64,000 bases of DNA from Bidens hawaiensis (lineage: Eukaryota > Streptophyta > Magnoliopsida > Asterales > Asteraceae): NCBI GenBank assembly GCA_021521415.1, contig JAIQDT010001128.1, positions 558,001 to 622,000 on the forward strand, written 5' to 3'. A program made the position numbers and the translations under genes. Of this stretch, positions 33,766-44,763 are shown piece after piece; within the stretch, counting starts at the first letter, position 1; each line of letters begins with the position of its first letter. Below the pieces are notes generated by a model. That model searched no databases. It saw nothing but the letters and a program-made list of their open reading frames with translations, and was not told where the DNA came from.

Positions 33766-34517
33766 ACACTTTATTCGTAGCTTTCTTAGCACTTTAAAAC
33801 AATGTTATGTAATCTTTAAACAATGTAGGTTTGGCATGGAACTCTTAAAGTTTCTGCCTTGTAGTTGTGTTTGGCCTTTTTAGCCCTTTGGACATTTTTT
33901 TGGGAATCCTTGTGATTTCCTTGTTTAGCCTTAATTGGCTTATTATGTATGAATGCTTATTTAGCTATGGCCTTGGAATGTCCTTGTTTATGAACTATGA
34001 TGTTCTATGTATTTGTGTGTTTGTTGCTTGTCTTGTTAGTTTGATGTGATTTTAGCTAACTTTCCTTAAGAAGTTTTAGTGCTGCAGTCACTTTAGCTTC
34101 AAGGATTCATTAGGTAAAAAGCACATGTTGGCTATCCTTTATATCACTACTTAGTGTATGTTTTTTGTTTTCGTAAACTTTTTGAAGTTTAAGGAACGAA
34201 TTGGTGTAGGCTGTTCAGACCTGTCTATGAGACAAGTTTTAGTTGAAAAAAAAAAAATTCTAAGTCTCATGGAGTTGAATTGATATAGGTACTCACCCCT
34301 TATATAGGTCCATTTAACCCTTGAACCTATTGAGCGATGTGGCCTAGGAGCTCATCCCCTTACATGGCCCTTGCCATGGAGTTTCTTGCTAGGTTCTCAA
34401 CCTGATTATAGGATAGTAAAGACAAGTTATGACAAAAAGTTTATCATTCATTCAAGAGGTTGTTGTTCACAAAAAAGGAGAATTATACATCTCTTGAAAT
34501 ACATATTTAGATTTTGA
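33766..34517. other. Non-coding part of the outer gypsy element
   Basis: Lies between the antisense ORF tail and the integrase 3' end. It holds an A-run near 34244-34256 and no convincing ORF on either strand. Confidence 0.5.
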
Positions 34518-35177
34518 CTAGGCATGGAACCTTTTAAGGGTTTTGCCGTTCCAGTGTCTTGGAAGCCTTTTGCCCTCTGGGTCGTCCAACTTGTAGGATC
34601 CACCCTTGTGGGCTTCGAGGATTGTGTATGGTCCTTCCCACTTTGGGCCAAGTTCTCCTTGATTTTCTTTCTTGCTGGCCTCGTTGCTTCGGAGTACAAG
34701 GTCTCCAGGCTTGAAACGTTCATGCTTCACTCTAGCATTGTAATAAGCTTCCATTTTTTGCTTGTATTTAGCCTCTTAAATTGCGGCTTGATCATGAATT
34801 TCTTCAAGGAGTTGCAAATTCAACATGGTCTCATTGTTGTTTGATTCGAGGTCCATGTTGAGTGTTCTTTGAGTCACAACTCCGACTTCGGCTGGGATTA
34901 CAGCTTCCGATCCGAACACTAGGCTGTAAGGCGTTCGTTTGTGGCTTGTCTTCTCGGTTGTTCTTATTGCCCATGGAACGTTTGGGAGTTCTTCAAGCCA
35001 ATTGTTGTTGTGCCTTCCCAACCTTGTTTTGATTCCTTCAACGATGGTTCTGTTTGTTCTTTCAACTTGGCCGTTGGATTGTGGGTATGCGACTGAGCTG
35101 AACACTTGGGTGATTCTGAATTCTTTGCACCATGTGCTAAAAGGCTTCTTAGCAAATTGTTTCCCATTATCTGTGAC
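34518..35177 (-). pseudogene. Integrase C-terminal half of the outer gypsy element
   Basis: The minus strand shows the later part of the integrase core: VTDNGKQFAKKPF near 35165, then YPQSNGQVERTNR with the catalytic Glu near 35080, and PYSLVFGSEAVIP. The C-terminal GPY/F-type region follows (FKPGDLVLR, LGPKWEGPYTI) and ends WNGKTLKRFHA at 34518. A TAA between 34754 and 34776 interrupts the frame. The 5' half of integrase continues at 51512, beyond the nested insertion. No chromodomain is visible, in keeping with Tat rather than chromovirus origin. Confidence 0.85.
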
Positions 35178-36899
35178 CAGCTGTCACACCCTGTCAATAG
35201 GGGGCCTGAGAGTTTCAAGGACAAATTGGTACCAAGTGTAAGCAGCAGAATATTATTGATAAAAATAAATCACAACGTTTGCACTAAGTATTTATGACAA
35301 GGTGTAACTACACAACTATCTCTTCTCTGACACTGCTACAATCCCGAGGTAGGTTCTACTAATCTTTTTGGCATCTAATCTTCATTTGTTCATGTTCGGC
35401 ATACACCTCTATCCTTAAGCAGTCTCATTACAAAGCTAATCCAAATTGCTAATCCACATAGTACCTGAATACATGCTAAAAAGTGTCAACTAAAAAGTTG
35501 GTGAGTTCGTGAGTTTAGCTCACATACACATAAAACAGTTCAATTACAAATGCGCGCAAGTTTGCATGTATGTAAGTATAAATCATGGTGCACATCAATC
35601 AAGTCTACAATCAAACCTGCAACTAGCATAAGTATCCCCAACTCATACTAGAAGTTAAACCGTCCCGGACTATCACCCCGCTAACAGCAATAATCAAACA
35701 CGTAGGTTATATGCCGCAACGATCCGCAGATCTCAGTGTGGTTTACCCAACATAGGGTCACTGTGCGTGGGGGTCTCCCAAATAGTACTACCCATACAAG
35801 CCTCCGGCTCATTCCCTTAGGCTAATGATTGTGTAAAAGTTGAGACAAAATTTAGCAGTAAAACACCTCTTGATAAATATCACACCATAAGTAAAACCAG
35901 CATGTATCAAGCCCAAAAAGTTTAAGTAAAAAGGGCAGCACGAAACTCACCTTAGTCCGTATGCAATGTGTATATTAAAGATAATCAATGAGCTTGCACT
36001 ATGCTAGAATTCACCAAGTACGCCTAGTGTATATATTAATCAACAATAAGTTATCGAAGAATAATGTAAAATTCACTATTGGTATTGTGTACTAGTTAAG
36101 TGTTTTCCAACGCATTTGGTTCTCGATGAGTAACGTTTCCTTTTATGGGGGAGTTTGTGCTTAAATAACTTAATAAGATTGTTGTGTTTGTGTTTCGGTA
36201 TATAATTCAAATTCCGGGAGTTTTAGTTACCTTAGTTCATTTGCCGGTTTTCGATAAAGTTTCCTTTTTTTGGAAAGTTCGGATTTTCGGGTTACCATAT
36301 GACCCTAGAAGCTATATATTTATTCATATAAAAGGTTTAATGATTATTGGTTGGAACAACATGTCATGAGATTACGAAAGATAGCAATGCCGGTCATCAC
36401 CGGTGTTATCCGTTTTCAACTATATGTCTTTAAAGAAAAGTGTATATAAACGAATACTTTGTTAATTGATGTATCCCATTTTCCAGAAAAATATATGTTA
36501 TAAAAATGAGTTATTTGCAGGCCTGCAAGTTTGGGGTTGTACGGTTTTAGTCCATGTACCTTCGTTTAACGTTTATTTTGGCAAAAACGAGTTAAAGACG
36601 TATATAGTTTTTATAAAATAAGTAAAAAACAAATTGTGATTTTATTGACTCACACTTGCTGCTACAAATCAAAAACTTCATAATCATAATTTTATATGTT
36701 TCAAATCGCTTGTTCGGTTTAAGTCGGTTTTACCGTAACTCGCGTATAAACACCATTTCTTTACAAAAAGGGCGTTATAAATAATTAAAACGGTTTATAA
36801 GGTTATAATAAAGTATTTTACATATCACTTATGGAAAAATATCCATTTTATATTTTTGAATCATTTTAGTCTTTTAAGGTCGGCTTGTCGTCGGTTTTA

Positions 36900-37880
36900 A
36901 ACGAAACAATGAGTTTGAACTTGCATACGGGCCCTTTTTCTAAATCCGCTTATCCTCAAATGTTTTATAGATTATTTTGGGACGTTTTAAGTCATGAGAT
37001 TCTGTTTTAAAAACATATTTTCGTTTGTTCCTAAAATACCCTTGTGTTGTAATTTTAGCAAAACTGACTTTTGGTCATGTAACATGTTAGGACCTGTCAT
37101 AATAAATAAAAATGGGTTATTTTGACATTTCAAGTGTTTCAAAAGATGTTCACTGCTGCACTTTCGCTAACGGACCCGGTTTTGGCCCGTTTGGGTTCTA
37201 GTTCGATTTTAAAAGCGATGATTCATGTAAAACGGTTACGGGTCAGGTCATAACTCATCATATTATTATGTTCAGGACCGTAAAAAGATTGTATATATCA
37301 GTTAGGTTGCAGGGCTTATTTCTTAGTTAACCGGGTGACAAAAGTGTCCATTCGGAAGACTTTTGACACACGGTTTAAAGATATATTTTCGGGCTGCTTT
37401 ATTCCAAGTTTAAGGACTTGTAATAATATGTTTAACTTAAAAACTTCTTTTTATAAAAATCAATATTTTCAGTTTCGTAGTTTCAGTTTTATATTTTCCA
37501 TAATTTACGGTTTAACTCGTTATTCTTTAGTTCCAAGAATACCCTTTTTAACAAAAACTCACTTTTGGTCATCATACATGTTAAGACCTGTTATGATGCA
37601 TAAAAATAAGTTGCTTTATTATTTCATGGGTTTTAAAAGATGTTCATTGCTGCATTTTCACTAGCGGGCCCAATTTTGGCCCGTTTAGGTTGTAATTCGG
37701 TTTTAATAGCAATGTTTAATGACATATAGTTTCGGTTAGATTATACATACTCAAAATATTATATTTATGGCTGCAAAAGATTTCTTATTATTACTTGGGC
37801 TGTATGGCTTGCTTCTTAGTTAACCGAGTCACTAAAGTGTCGGTTTGCATGGTTTTTATTACTCGGTTTAGTAATATTAG
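36900..37880. repeat. Diverged tandem duplication of about 490 bp inside the LTR-like insertion
   Basis: Matching blocks recur 486-492 bp apart. ACTGACTTTTGGTCATG (37068) matches ACTCACTTTTGGTCATC (about 37557). AAAAGATGTTCACTGCTGCA (37140) matches AAAAGATGTTCATTGCTGCA. TTCTTAGTTAACCGGGT (37320) matches TTCTTAGTTAACCGAGT (37813). Outer limits are approximate. Confidence 0.7.
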
Positions 37881-38244
37881 TCGGCACTTGTATTTCCCAG
37901 GTCTAAGTGCTTAAAATAATGCGTTTTACTTCTGGAAATCACTCTAATATTCCAGAAGTTATTATGGCAATTATTTGTTCAGTTAGCAAACTAGTTTGCA
38001 CTTAAACGAGTTATTGAATGGTCCATTAATTGGCCATTTTAGGTTACATATTAATATGTTTTATTATGGTTTACAATTTGAGGTTCACCTGGGTTTAACA
38101 CGGCTGCAAAGCTTAGAATCAACACAGAAACACAACATATACGGGCTGCCATACCTCGAACTCTTTAGGGTTTCACGAGTAGGATTGAACTCAAGTTCTT
38201 GAACTGATCCGTGACAAAACAGATTGCTTTGGGCTGTGAGTTGG

Positions 38245-38664
38245 TGTAGGTTCCCAGCCGGATCTACACGAGATATCTCGTTCTACGTAGGTGCGGAATC
38301 CCTACGTAAGACGTTACGAGCGTAGAAGACGATACGAGTTAACACAATCGAACACACGTTACAATAAACAAATACTCGTTATATTGCAACCTTAAACACG
38401 TGATATCAATCACTGATTACAGGACTCTCTGACTCGTAAACTCGAATAATAAAACTTCTTATTGATTAAGCCGTAACCTAATCAATATATATCACGACAA
38501 CTTCGCCTGGCATGTTCAGGCGAAGTTGTCCCTAACTTCGCTTGTCTAACAAGTTCGCCTATATCAGCGAACTTGTTAGCTAACTTCGCTTACATCAAAT
38601 ACAAAACATTACAAACTCGATTACAGACACTAGACACTGAACTACTGACATCATGCACCAACAG
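38245..38664 (-). repeat. 3' LTR of the young copia element
   Basis: 420 bp, TGTAGGTTCC...CACCAACA on the plus strand. Two perfect hairpins, 38496-38530 (14-bp stem, 7-nt loop) and 38547-38578 (12-bp stem, 8-nt loop), are built from AACTTCGC/GCGAAGTT-type motifs and lie in the U3 portion. Confidence 0.95.
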
Positions 38665-38676
38665 ACTCCCCCTTGG
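38665..38676 (-). other. Polypurine tract of the young copia element
   Basis: Minus-strand AAGGGGGAGTC immediately before the LTR start TGTTGG. Confidence 0.8.
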
Positions 38677-38743
38677 CAGTAGCTTCATCTCTTTATCTTC
38701 AAGCACGTGTCTTGTAATCTTCAACAATCTTGAATCTTCATCT

Positions 38744-41620
38744 TTAAGCATTCACTCCTTCTCGTACACATACCGAAACAACTCTTTGATATTTCCTCGC
38801 TTCGTCTTTCCAAGCAGGAATATAAAAGATTTTCTTCTCATTCAGCACCTGCAGATCAGCTCGAGACAGGTTCACTAGATGCATCGGATCATAGACTCTC
38901 AGCAGCTCTTGTTCATCTTCATCTTCCATCACTGCTTCAGCTATCTCACAATCTACATACCACCACTTCAACTCTTTGAGCACATCCTTGGGCATTTGTT
39001 TCATCGGCACTTCTTTCAAACACCGGATCGGTTTATACTTCATAATCATCCAAGGCTTGCCATCTGCTCTCAACCCTCTATCTTTATCTTTGATAAGTTT
39101 ACCCTTCTGTGGTTTCAGCAGCTCGAACTTCTTTTCCTTTATACTCTCCTTCCATACTATCTTCCCGATGACCCTAGCCATATTATCATCACTTCGATTT
39201 ATCAATCCCAATCTGGCTAAGTCTTTCACTTCACATTCTGGCAGTGTGTTCAACGATCTCAACATTCTTTTGAAGTACTGAATACCATCATATCTCTTAA
39301 TCACGAAGAGCCTCAACTGCTCATCGTATATCCAGCAAATAATCCCTTTTCTCGCTTCAGCATAGCCTCTAATGTTGTAAGTCTTCTTAAACATAGTAGG
39401 GACCGCTGGTTTCTTCGTTTTGACGAACCACTGAGCATAGCCTTCTTTCCATCTAGGCTGCTCTTCCCATTCAGTCTCATCATTTCCCATCTCTTTACTC
39501 ATATCTGCGTTATCGACTTCTGGAATCTCATGCTCTACATTCTCTTCTACTATCTCTCCCTCTTCTATCTCATCATCAATCACAATCTGTTCACCAATCT
39601 TCTCTATCTCATCACTCGGTAATACATCATCATCACACATAAAGTCATCATCCATATCCTCAACCTCCACTATCACCACATCATCACCACCAGCTGCAGT
39701 TGTCGGCTCCCCCTGAGTTGTGGAAGTCCCAAGAGCTTGTACAGTTTTTGGCAACTCACCACCTGCACCTTTCGATGCATTGGGATCATCGTCTCGATCA
39801 TTTCTCCTCTTGGTCCTCAACTCATCGCCTTTACAGCTTGTCTCCCCCTGAGATGCCAAGAACCCCTTCAGAGCATCTATGATTTTTCCATGTTCTACCA
39901 GCAGGGACGACTGCATCTGATTCTCTGCAACTAGGCGTTGAATAGCCTGGGTCTGGATAAGATTAATCCTTGACTGTTCTGCCACGACCCGTTCAAGTGC
40001 TGCTATTCGTTCGGAGTCTGATAGGGTTGCATCGAAATCAAACCTCATATGAGATATATCGTGAGTGTACTGAGGAGGGATTGCCGATGTAACCGGGACC
40101 TCAGAAGTATACGTAACCGCAGGTGGTATCGTCACCGATAACCCTGCAGTGGCCACAACCGTCGACTCAATAAAATGTGCCACGACCTCCGTTGGAGTAA
40201 GAGTTGGAGGTGGCAACGATACGATTTCCGGAGCCGAAAGTTGAAATGAAGTGAGTGGGAGGCCAAATGAGGATGAGGTAGCCACCACGGGAATGTCTGT
40301 GGCGCTTGGCCTTGTAACCTGTAATGATGAGGGAACCATTGTCATACCGGACAGTGCGGGTGGGGTGAAACGTACCACCCTCGAGCTCTCACCGGCTCCC
40401 GATCCTGCACCTATCCGTTCCCTTCTTGATCTCCGGATCAACTGTTGAACTTCTTCTTCATAGTCTGACTCGCTATCATCATCAGTTCTCTTCCTTTTCC
40501 CATGAGTCCGTTCATGTGTTACCAAAATCCGTCTTGCTTCGGCCACTTCATCATCAGAATCTGAGCCAGCCACCGTTGCAGCTGCCCTAGTAACATTCAC
40601 ACCCGAAACATGTGCAACAGAGACTTGCACAATCTCCTCTGGATCAACCCTCTCCATGTCAAAAAATCCTTGACCGCCAAACTCTGCGTCAAGGTCAACG
40701 TTCTCTTCCGGTGACACAACAGGAGCAGCAGGTATAGCTTGAGGTGCACCTGCCTGTTGTGGTGCCGGGTCCCGAAACTCGTCCCCACGAGCAGGCACAT
40801 GCCCCAGGTTGATTAAGTACCCGAATAGTGGAGTATGTCGAGGACGGAGCTCAGGTTTGCTCCTCGCACTGGAGGATCTGCATTGGGCAAAGATCCTTTT
40901 GCTCACACTTTCTACGTATCGGATTGGTCGGCGCTGAGGTAGTGTTGGAGCAACATGATTCAAGATCATTTGGAGAAATCTTGGATACATGATAAATCTC
41001 TCACGCGCCACCGCTCTTCTTTGTCGATCGATCTCGTAGAAGACCATCTGACTAAAGCTGTAACGCTTATTATAAGTCAGAGCAGTCATTGCCGACTGCA
41101 TGGTCGCGCCCATGCCATCAGTGCCCGCCTTTCTCCCTGACATGCAAACAATCATGACATGCATGAGAAAGCGCCACTGGTCAAGTAAAAACCCCTTCCT
41201 TCTCTGCGTATCTCCCAAGGGACCTGAGTATCCCATCCTCAAAAACGCTCCATCACGGAAAGGAGCTACAAAGTCTGTCGGGTCATCCCTCGTCTCATCT
41301 CCAAAACGTAAAGCCGCCCGGATCTGTTCAGATGAGAACTGAACAATGTGATTGTTGACTGTTGCTCGCATCACCGGGGGCTCGACCCTACAATCATATT
41401 CCACGGTCTGCCAAAAATCCTCAATGTTTGGCAAGGATATTGGCAGTGTTGTCGTAATCGCGTGGAATATACGCGAGCGTAATAGGAACGTGATGATTTC
41501 ACGGAAATCATCAACTCCGCTCGCCTCCGGGTCTAATGTTATATACATGTTGTGACCCGGGAAGAACTGTCTCTGGTTATCACCACCGTCATCACCGCCT
41601 GCACCACCTATAGCAGCCAT
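38744..41620 (-). CDS. Extra 958-residue ORF of the young copia element, function unknown
   Basis: Uninterrupted ORF between pol and the 3' LTR, in the position of the so-called env-like ORF of SIRE-type elements. I see no signal peptide or membrane segment, so an envelope role is not supported. Visible parts are: an N-terminal globular region (about 20-270, e.g. LRSRIFHAITTTLPISLPNI); a serine-, proline- and acid-rich middle with a basic patch (HGKRKRTDDDSESDYEEE near 373-390); a coiled-coil-like segment around 530-590 (ERIAALERVVAEQSRINL onward); a very acidic stretch about 645-715; and a C-terminal domain rich in W and K (e.g. YAQWFVKTKKPAVPTMF). It is open although the upstream gag-pol is broken. 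The ATG at 41620 is the first in frame. Confidence 0.8.
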   Translation of the reverse strand: MAAIGGAGGDDGGDNQRQFFPGHNMYITLDPEASGVDDFREIITFLLRSRIFHAITTTLPISLPNIEDFWQTVEYDCRVEPPVMRATVNNHIVQFSSEQIRAALRFGDETRDDPTDFVAPFRDGAFLRMGYSGPLGDTQRRKGFLLDQWRFLMHVMIVCMSGRKAGTDGMGATMQSAMTALTYNKRYSFSQMVFYEIDRQRRAVARERFIMYPRFLQMILNHVAPTLPQRRPIRYVESVSKRIFAQCRSSSARSKPELRPRHTPLFGYLINLGHVPARGDEFRDPAPQQAGAPQAIPAAPVVSPEENVDLDAEFGGQGFFDMERVDPEEIVQVSVAHVSGVNVTRAAATVAGSDSDDEVAEARRILVTHERTHGKRKRTDDDSESDYEEEVQQLIRRSRRERIGAGSGAGESSRVVRFTPPALSGMTMVPSSLQVTRPSATDIPVVATSSSFGLPLTSFQLSAPEIVSLPPPTLTPTEVVAHFIESTVVATAGLSVTIPPAVTYTSEVPVTSAIPPQYTHDISHMRFDFDATLSDSERIAALERVVAEQSRINLIQTQAIQRLVAENQMQSSLLVEHGKIIDALKGFLASQGETSCKGDELRTKRRNDRDDDPNASKGAGGELPKTVQALGTSTTQGEPTTAAGGDDVVIVEVEDMDDDFMCDDDVLPSDEIEKIGEQIVIDDEIEEGEIVEENVEHEIPEVDNADMSKEMGNDETEWEEQPRWKEGYAQWFVKTKKPAVPTMFKKTYNIRGYAEARKGIICWIYDEQLRLFVIKRYDGIQYFKRMLRSLNTLPECEVKDLARLGLINRSDDNMARVIGKIVWKESIKEKKFELLKPQKGKLIKDKDRGLRADGKPWMIMKYKPIRCLKEVPMKQMPKDVLKELKWWYVDCEIAEAVMEDEDEQELLRVYDPMHLVNLSRADLQVLNEKKIFYIPAWKDEARKYQRVVSVCVREGVNA

Positions 41621-43666
41621 ATCTGCACCAAACAGACTAAGTTAGATAAGCGACAAAGCAAATCACAAGTTCGCCTGTTACCATGAGCGAAGTTGTGATC
41701 TTTTCAGTACAGGCGAAGTTAAAGGTGGGGCGAAGTTGGGAAACAACTTCGCTTCAACTTTAACTTCGTCTGTTAACTGTAAAGTAAAAAAGTCCAGGCG
41801 AAGTTAATGGTAACTTCGCCTAACCACAACATCGCCTCATAAACTGTTTCAAAAATAATTATCAGGCGAAGTTACGGACAATTTCGCCTAAACTGTAACT
41901 TCGCCGAATATGAAACGGCATCAGTTAGGTTTATCGAACGATGTGATTTGGTCAATTTTGAGCTTGCGAATCTCGTAAAACTTGATTTAATGACGATTTA
42001 GACGATTAGATTGATTATGAACACGTAAAGATACGTTTGAAAATCGGTTGTTAAGGGTTCAAAAAACGAGAACGTGAATCGGGTCGAATCGACCGATGAT
42101 AAACGTTAATGAACATGATTAATCGATTCGATTACCCTACACACCTTTAAACACGGATTAGAATCGAAGGAAGAGAGAACACAGAAAGATCGATAAGTTC
42201 GCTGTAGGATTAGAGGTTAAGTTCGCTGGGTTTTGAAAATAATGAACCAGTTTGACATATGAATTCCTTTATATAGGGTCAGAGTTGTTCCGGCGAAGTT
42301 ATGGATAACTTCGCCTATAAATGGCGAAGTTATGCTCAACTTCGCTGGAATTAAAAAAAAATTCAAAACAAACCCCATAATTTGAACAATTTGCAATTAA
42401 GTTTTATAACAACCTTTAATGTGTTAAATGATACGATCAAGACCAAGTAACCAGATATAAAATCATACAACTACATAAGTAGAAAAAATTTTAAAATTTA
42501 AAGTACACGGGATCAAATTTCAGTCTCGATAGGGACTACCATGTTTTAGAAAAGATCCGAACATGAATCATACTAACTACGTGACTGTCACACAGATCCG
42601 TGTTCAGCTTTATTATGACATAAAGAAACAGGTTGTAAGCAGGTAATAACTTAAAATGGTTTTCATCGTTTCTGTGATACGGGTTCGGTTCAATTAAGCT
42701 CAAAACTTAAGTGGGCAACAACTCAGAGATTATGATGCCTCCTATCTATTCTCAAAGCGTATTTGGCTTTCCCCAAGTCACCCCGAGTTGACCTCGACCC
42801 GTAGTGTCTGATTAAATAGTAGGAACTCTTCGATCTTTGGACTCTTAATCCCGTTCTCTATCTTGCATCTTGATTGAGAAGTCTTATCATTATGAACTCT
42901 ATAATGTCTCAATAACTCACACATTTTTTTTTCACAACGTCAGATAAACTACTGCAAGTCCCGAATCTGAATCACTGCAGTATCTTGACCCGCTCTCTTC
43001 ACGGGAATCAGAACACTCACGGGCTCGTGTATGACTGGGTAATCGCTTTTCTGCCTATCATTCAGAAAGATATATATGGAGACATGCACAATTGTTAAGA
43101 AGTTTCCACGTAAAATCGAGTAGATTTAGTTAGTATCACTTCTACTTTTACGCACCATAAAAAGCTACCATGACATACAATGACTGTTCTAAAGTCTTTT
43201 AGGCATAATAACTTCACTAGTTAAGCACACAGAATCAGTATATCTATCACTTTCCAAGGTTGGATCAATTTTCTGTTAAACATAGTAAAGGAACTTCTTA
43301 CGAAGTAGTAGACTTGAAAAATAATTTCATCTCCCGGAAAAATTTTTAACTTCAATCGCCCCGATCAAATTGAAGTTTTCAGGTAAACGGCTATCCCGAA
43401 GATCCAATGGATCAGCTGGACCGACCACATACGAGTATGTGTCCCTCTAACTAAGTATGATCGACTAATTTTCAGAGAAAGAATAAAAACACATCATAAA
43501 CCGCCCCGGTCACTTTCAGTCATCTGGTTAATGGCTATCCTTATATTCTACAAGTAGAAATGAGGACCAAACATATCCGAAGATATGTCCTTCAAACTGA
43601 GGCAACCGACATAATTTTAAGCGATAGTGACGTTTTTTTTTTTAATAAATAATACAAAAAGCAGGG
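41621..43666 (-). other. Spacer between pol and the extra ORF
   Basis: About 2 kb without coding potential. The part near the extra ORF (41650-41910 and 42290-42345) is dense in GCGAAGTT/AACTTCGC motifs, several forming short inverted pairs. It may contain the promoter or splice acceptor for the extra ORF, but no TATA box or acceptor stands out. Confidence 0.6.
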
Positions 43667-44701
43667 TTACTCGGGATTGATCATCCCATTCAGCTCAACA
43701 AGGTTTTGAAATCTAGTTTTGTCAAACGCTTTAGTAAACATGTCAGCGAAATTATCTAGCGTATCAACCTTTTCGAGCACAATCAGTTTCTTCTCAGCAC
43801 AATCCCGTATAAAATGATGACGGATGTCAATATGTTTAGTTTTACTGTGTTTTACGGGATTGTTAGTTACTGAGATAGCAGCAGTATTATCAATGCAAAT
43901 AGGAGTATGAGTGAAATTCAGACCGTAATCGCGCAACTGTTGTTGAATCCAAAGAACCTGGGAGCAGCAGTTAGATGCTGCCATGTATTCTGCTTCACAG
44001 GTTGAAATCGCGACTGAGGTCTGCTTCTTGCATTGCCATGACACTAATCTGCCACCAAGAAACTGACATCCACCTGTAGTTGACTTCCGACTCTGATTGC
44101 ACCCTCCATAATCAGAATCTGTGTAGGCGACCAACTCCAAGTCTCCTCCTCTCGTGTACCACAACCCCAGCTTAGGCTTGCCTTTGAGATACCGTAGAAT
44201 CCTCTTCGCACCCTTCAAGTGAGATTCCTTTGGGTTTGCCTGAAAGCGAGCACAAAGACAAACAGCAAACATTATATCAGGCCTAGAAGCAGTTAAGTAC
44301 ATTAAAGAACCTATTATTGCCCGATATTGAGTTGGGTCCACGTCTGCATCGTTGTCTGAATCAGCACCCAATTTGTGGTTGACGCAGACTGGAGTATCGT
44401 ATGGAGTGCTGTCCTCCATCTTGAAGCGTTTGAGAACATCATGGACATACTTAGTCTGATGAATGAACATCCCATCTTTCTTCTGATCAACCTGCAGTCC
44501 TAAAAAGAATGTTAGTTCACCCATAGCACTCATTTCAAATCTCTTCTTCATGACGGCCTCAAACTCCTGACACATGGCGACTTTTGATGCAGCAAAGATG
44601 ATGTCGTCCACGTAGACTTGCACCAGTAGAAAGTCACTTCCTTTTCTCTTAAAGAACAAAGTGCTATCAATCTTTCCCCGTTCAAAACCATTCTCAAGCA
44701 A
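43667..44701 (-). pseudogene. Copia RT (3' part) and RNase H of the young element
   Basis: The minus-strand frame opens after a frameshift. It carries the RT catalytic YVDDIIFAA near residue 31, FEMSAMGELTFFLGLQV, RPDIMFAV, then RNase H (VAYTDSDYGGC, SWQCKKQTSVAISTCEAEY and HIDIRHHFIRD), ending at 43667. The active-site acids are present. The natural frame is continuous with 44764-44952 except for a missing base near 44770, so the enzyme could not be made as one polyprotein without frameshifting. Confidence 0.87.
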
Positions 44702-44763
44702 GTAGTCGGATAACGTTGAGTACCAGGCACAAGGTGCCTGATGTAGTCCATACAGTGCTTTAC

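Noticed and set aside
38879..39281. Plus-strand ORFs opposite the 958-codon ORF
   Set aside because: Antisense shadows with biased composition derived from the minus-strand frame.
38744..41620. Envelope protein
   Set aside because: Position fits the env-like label, but no signal peptide, cleavage site or transmembrane segment could be seen.
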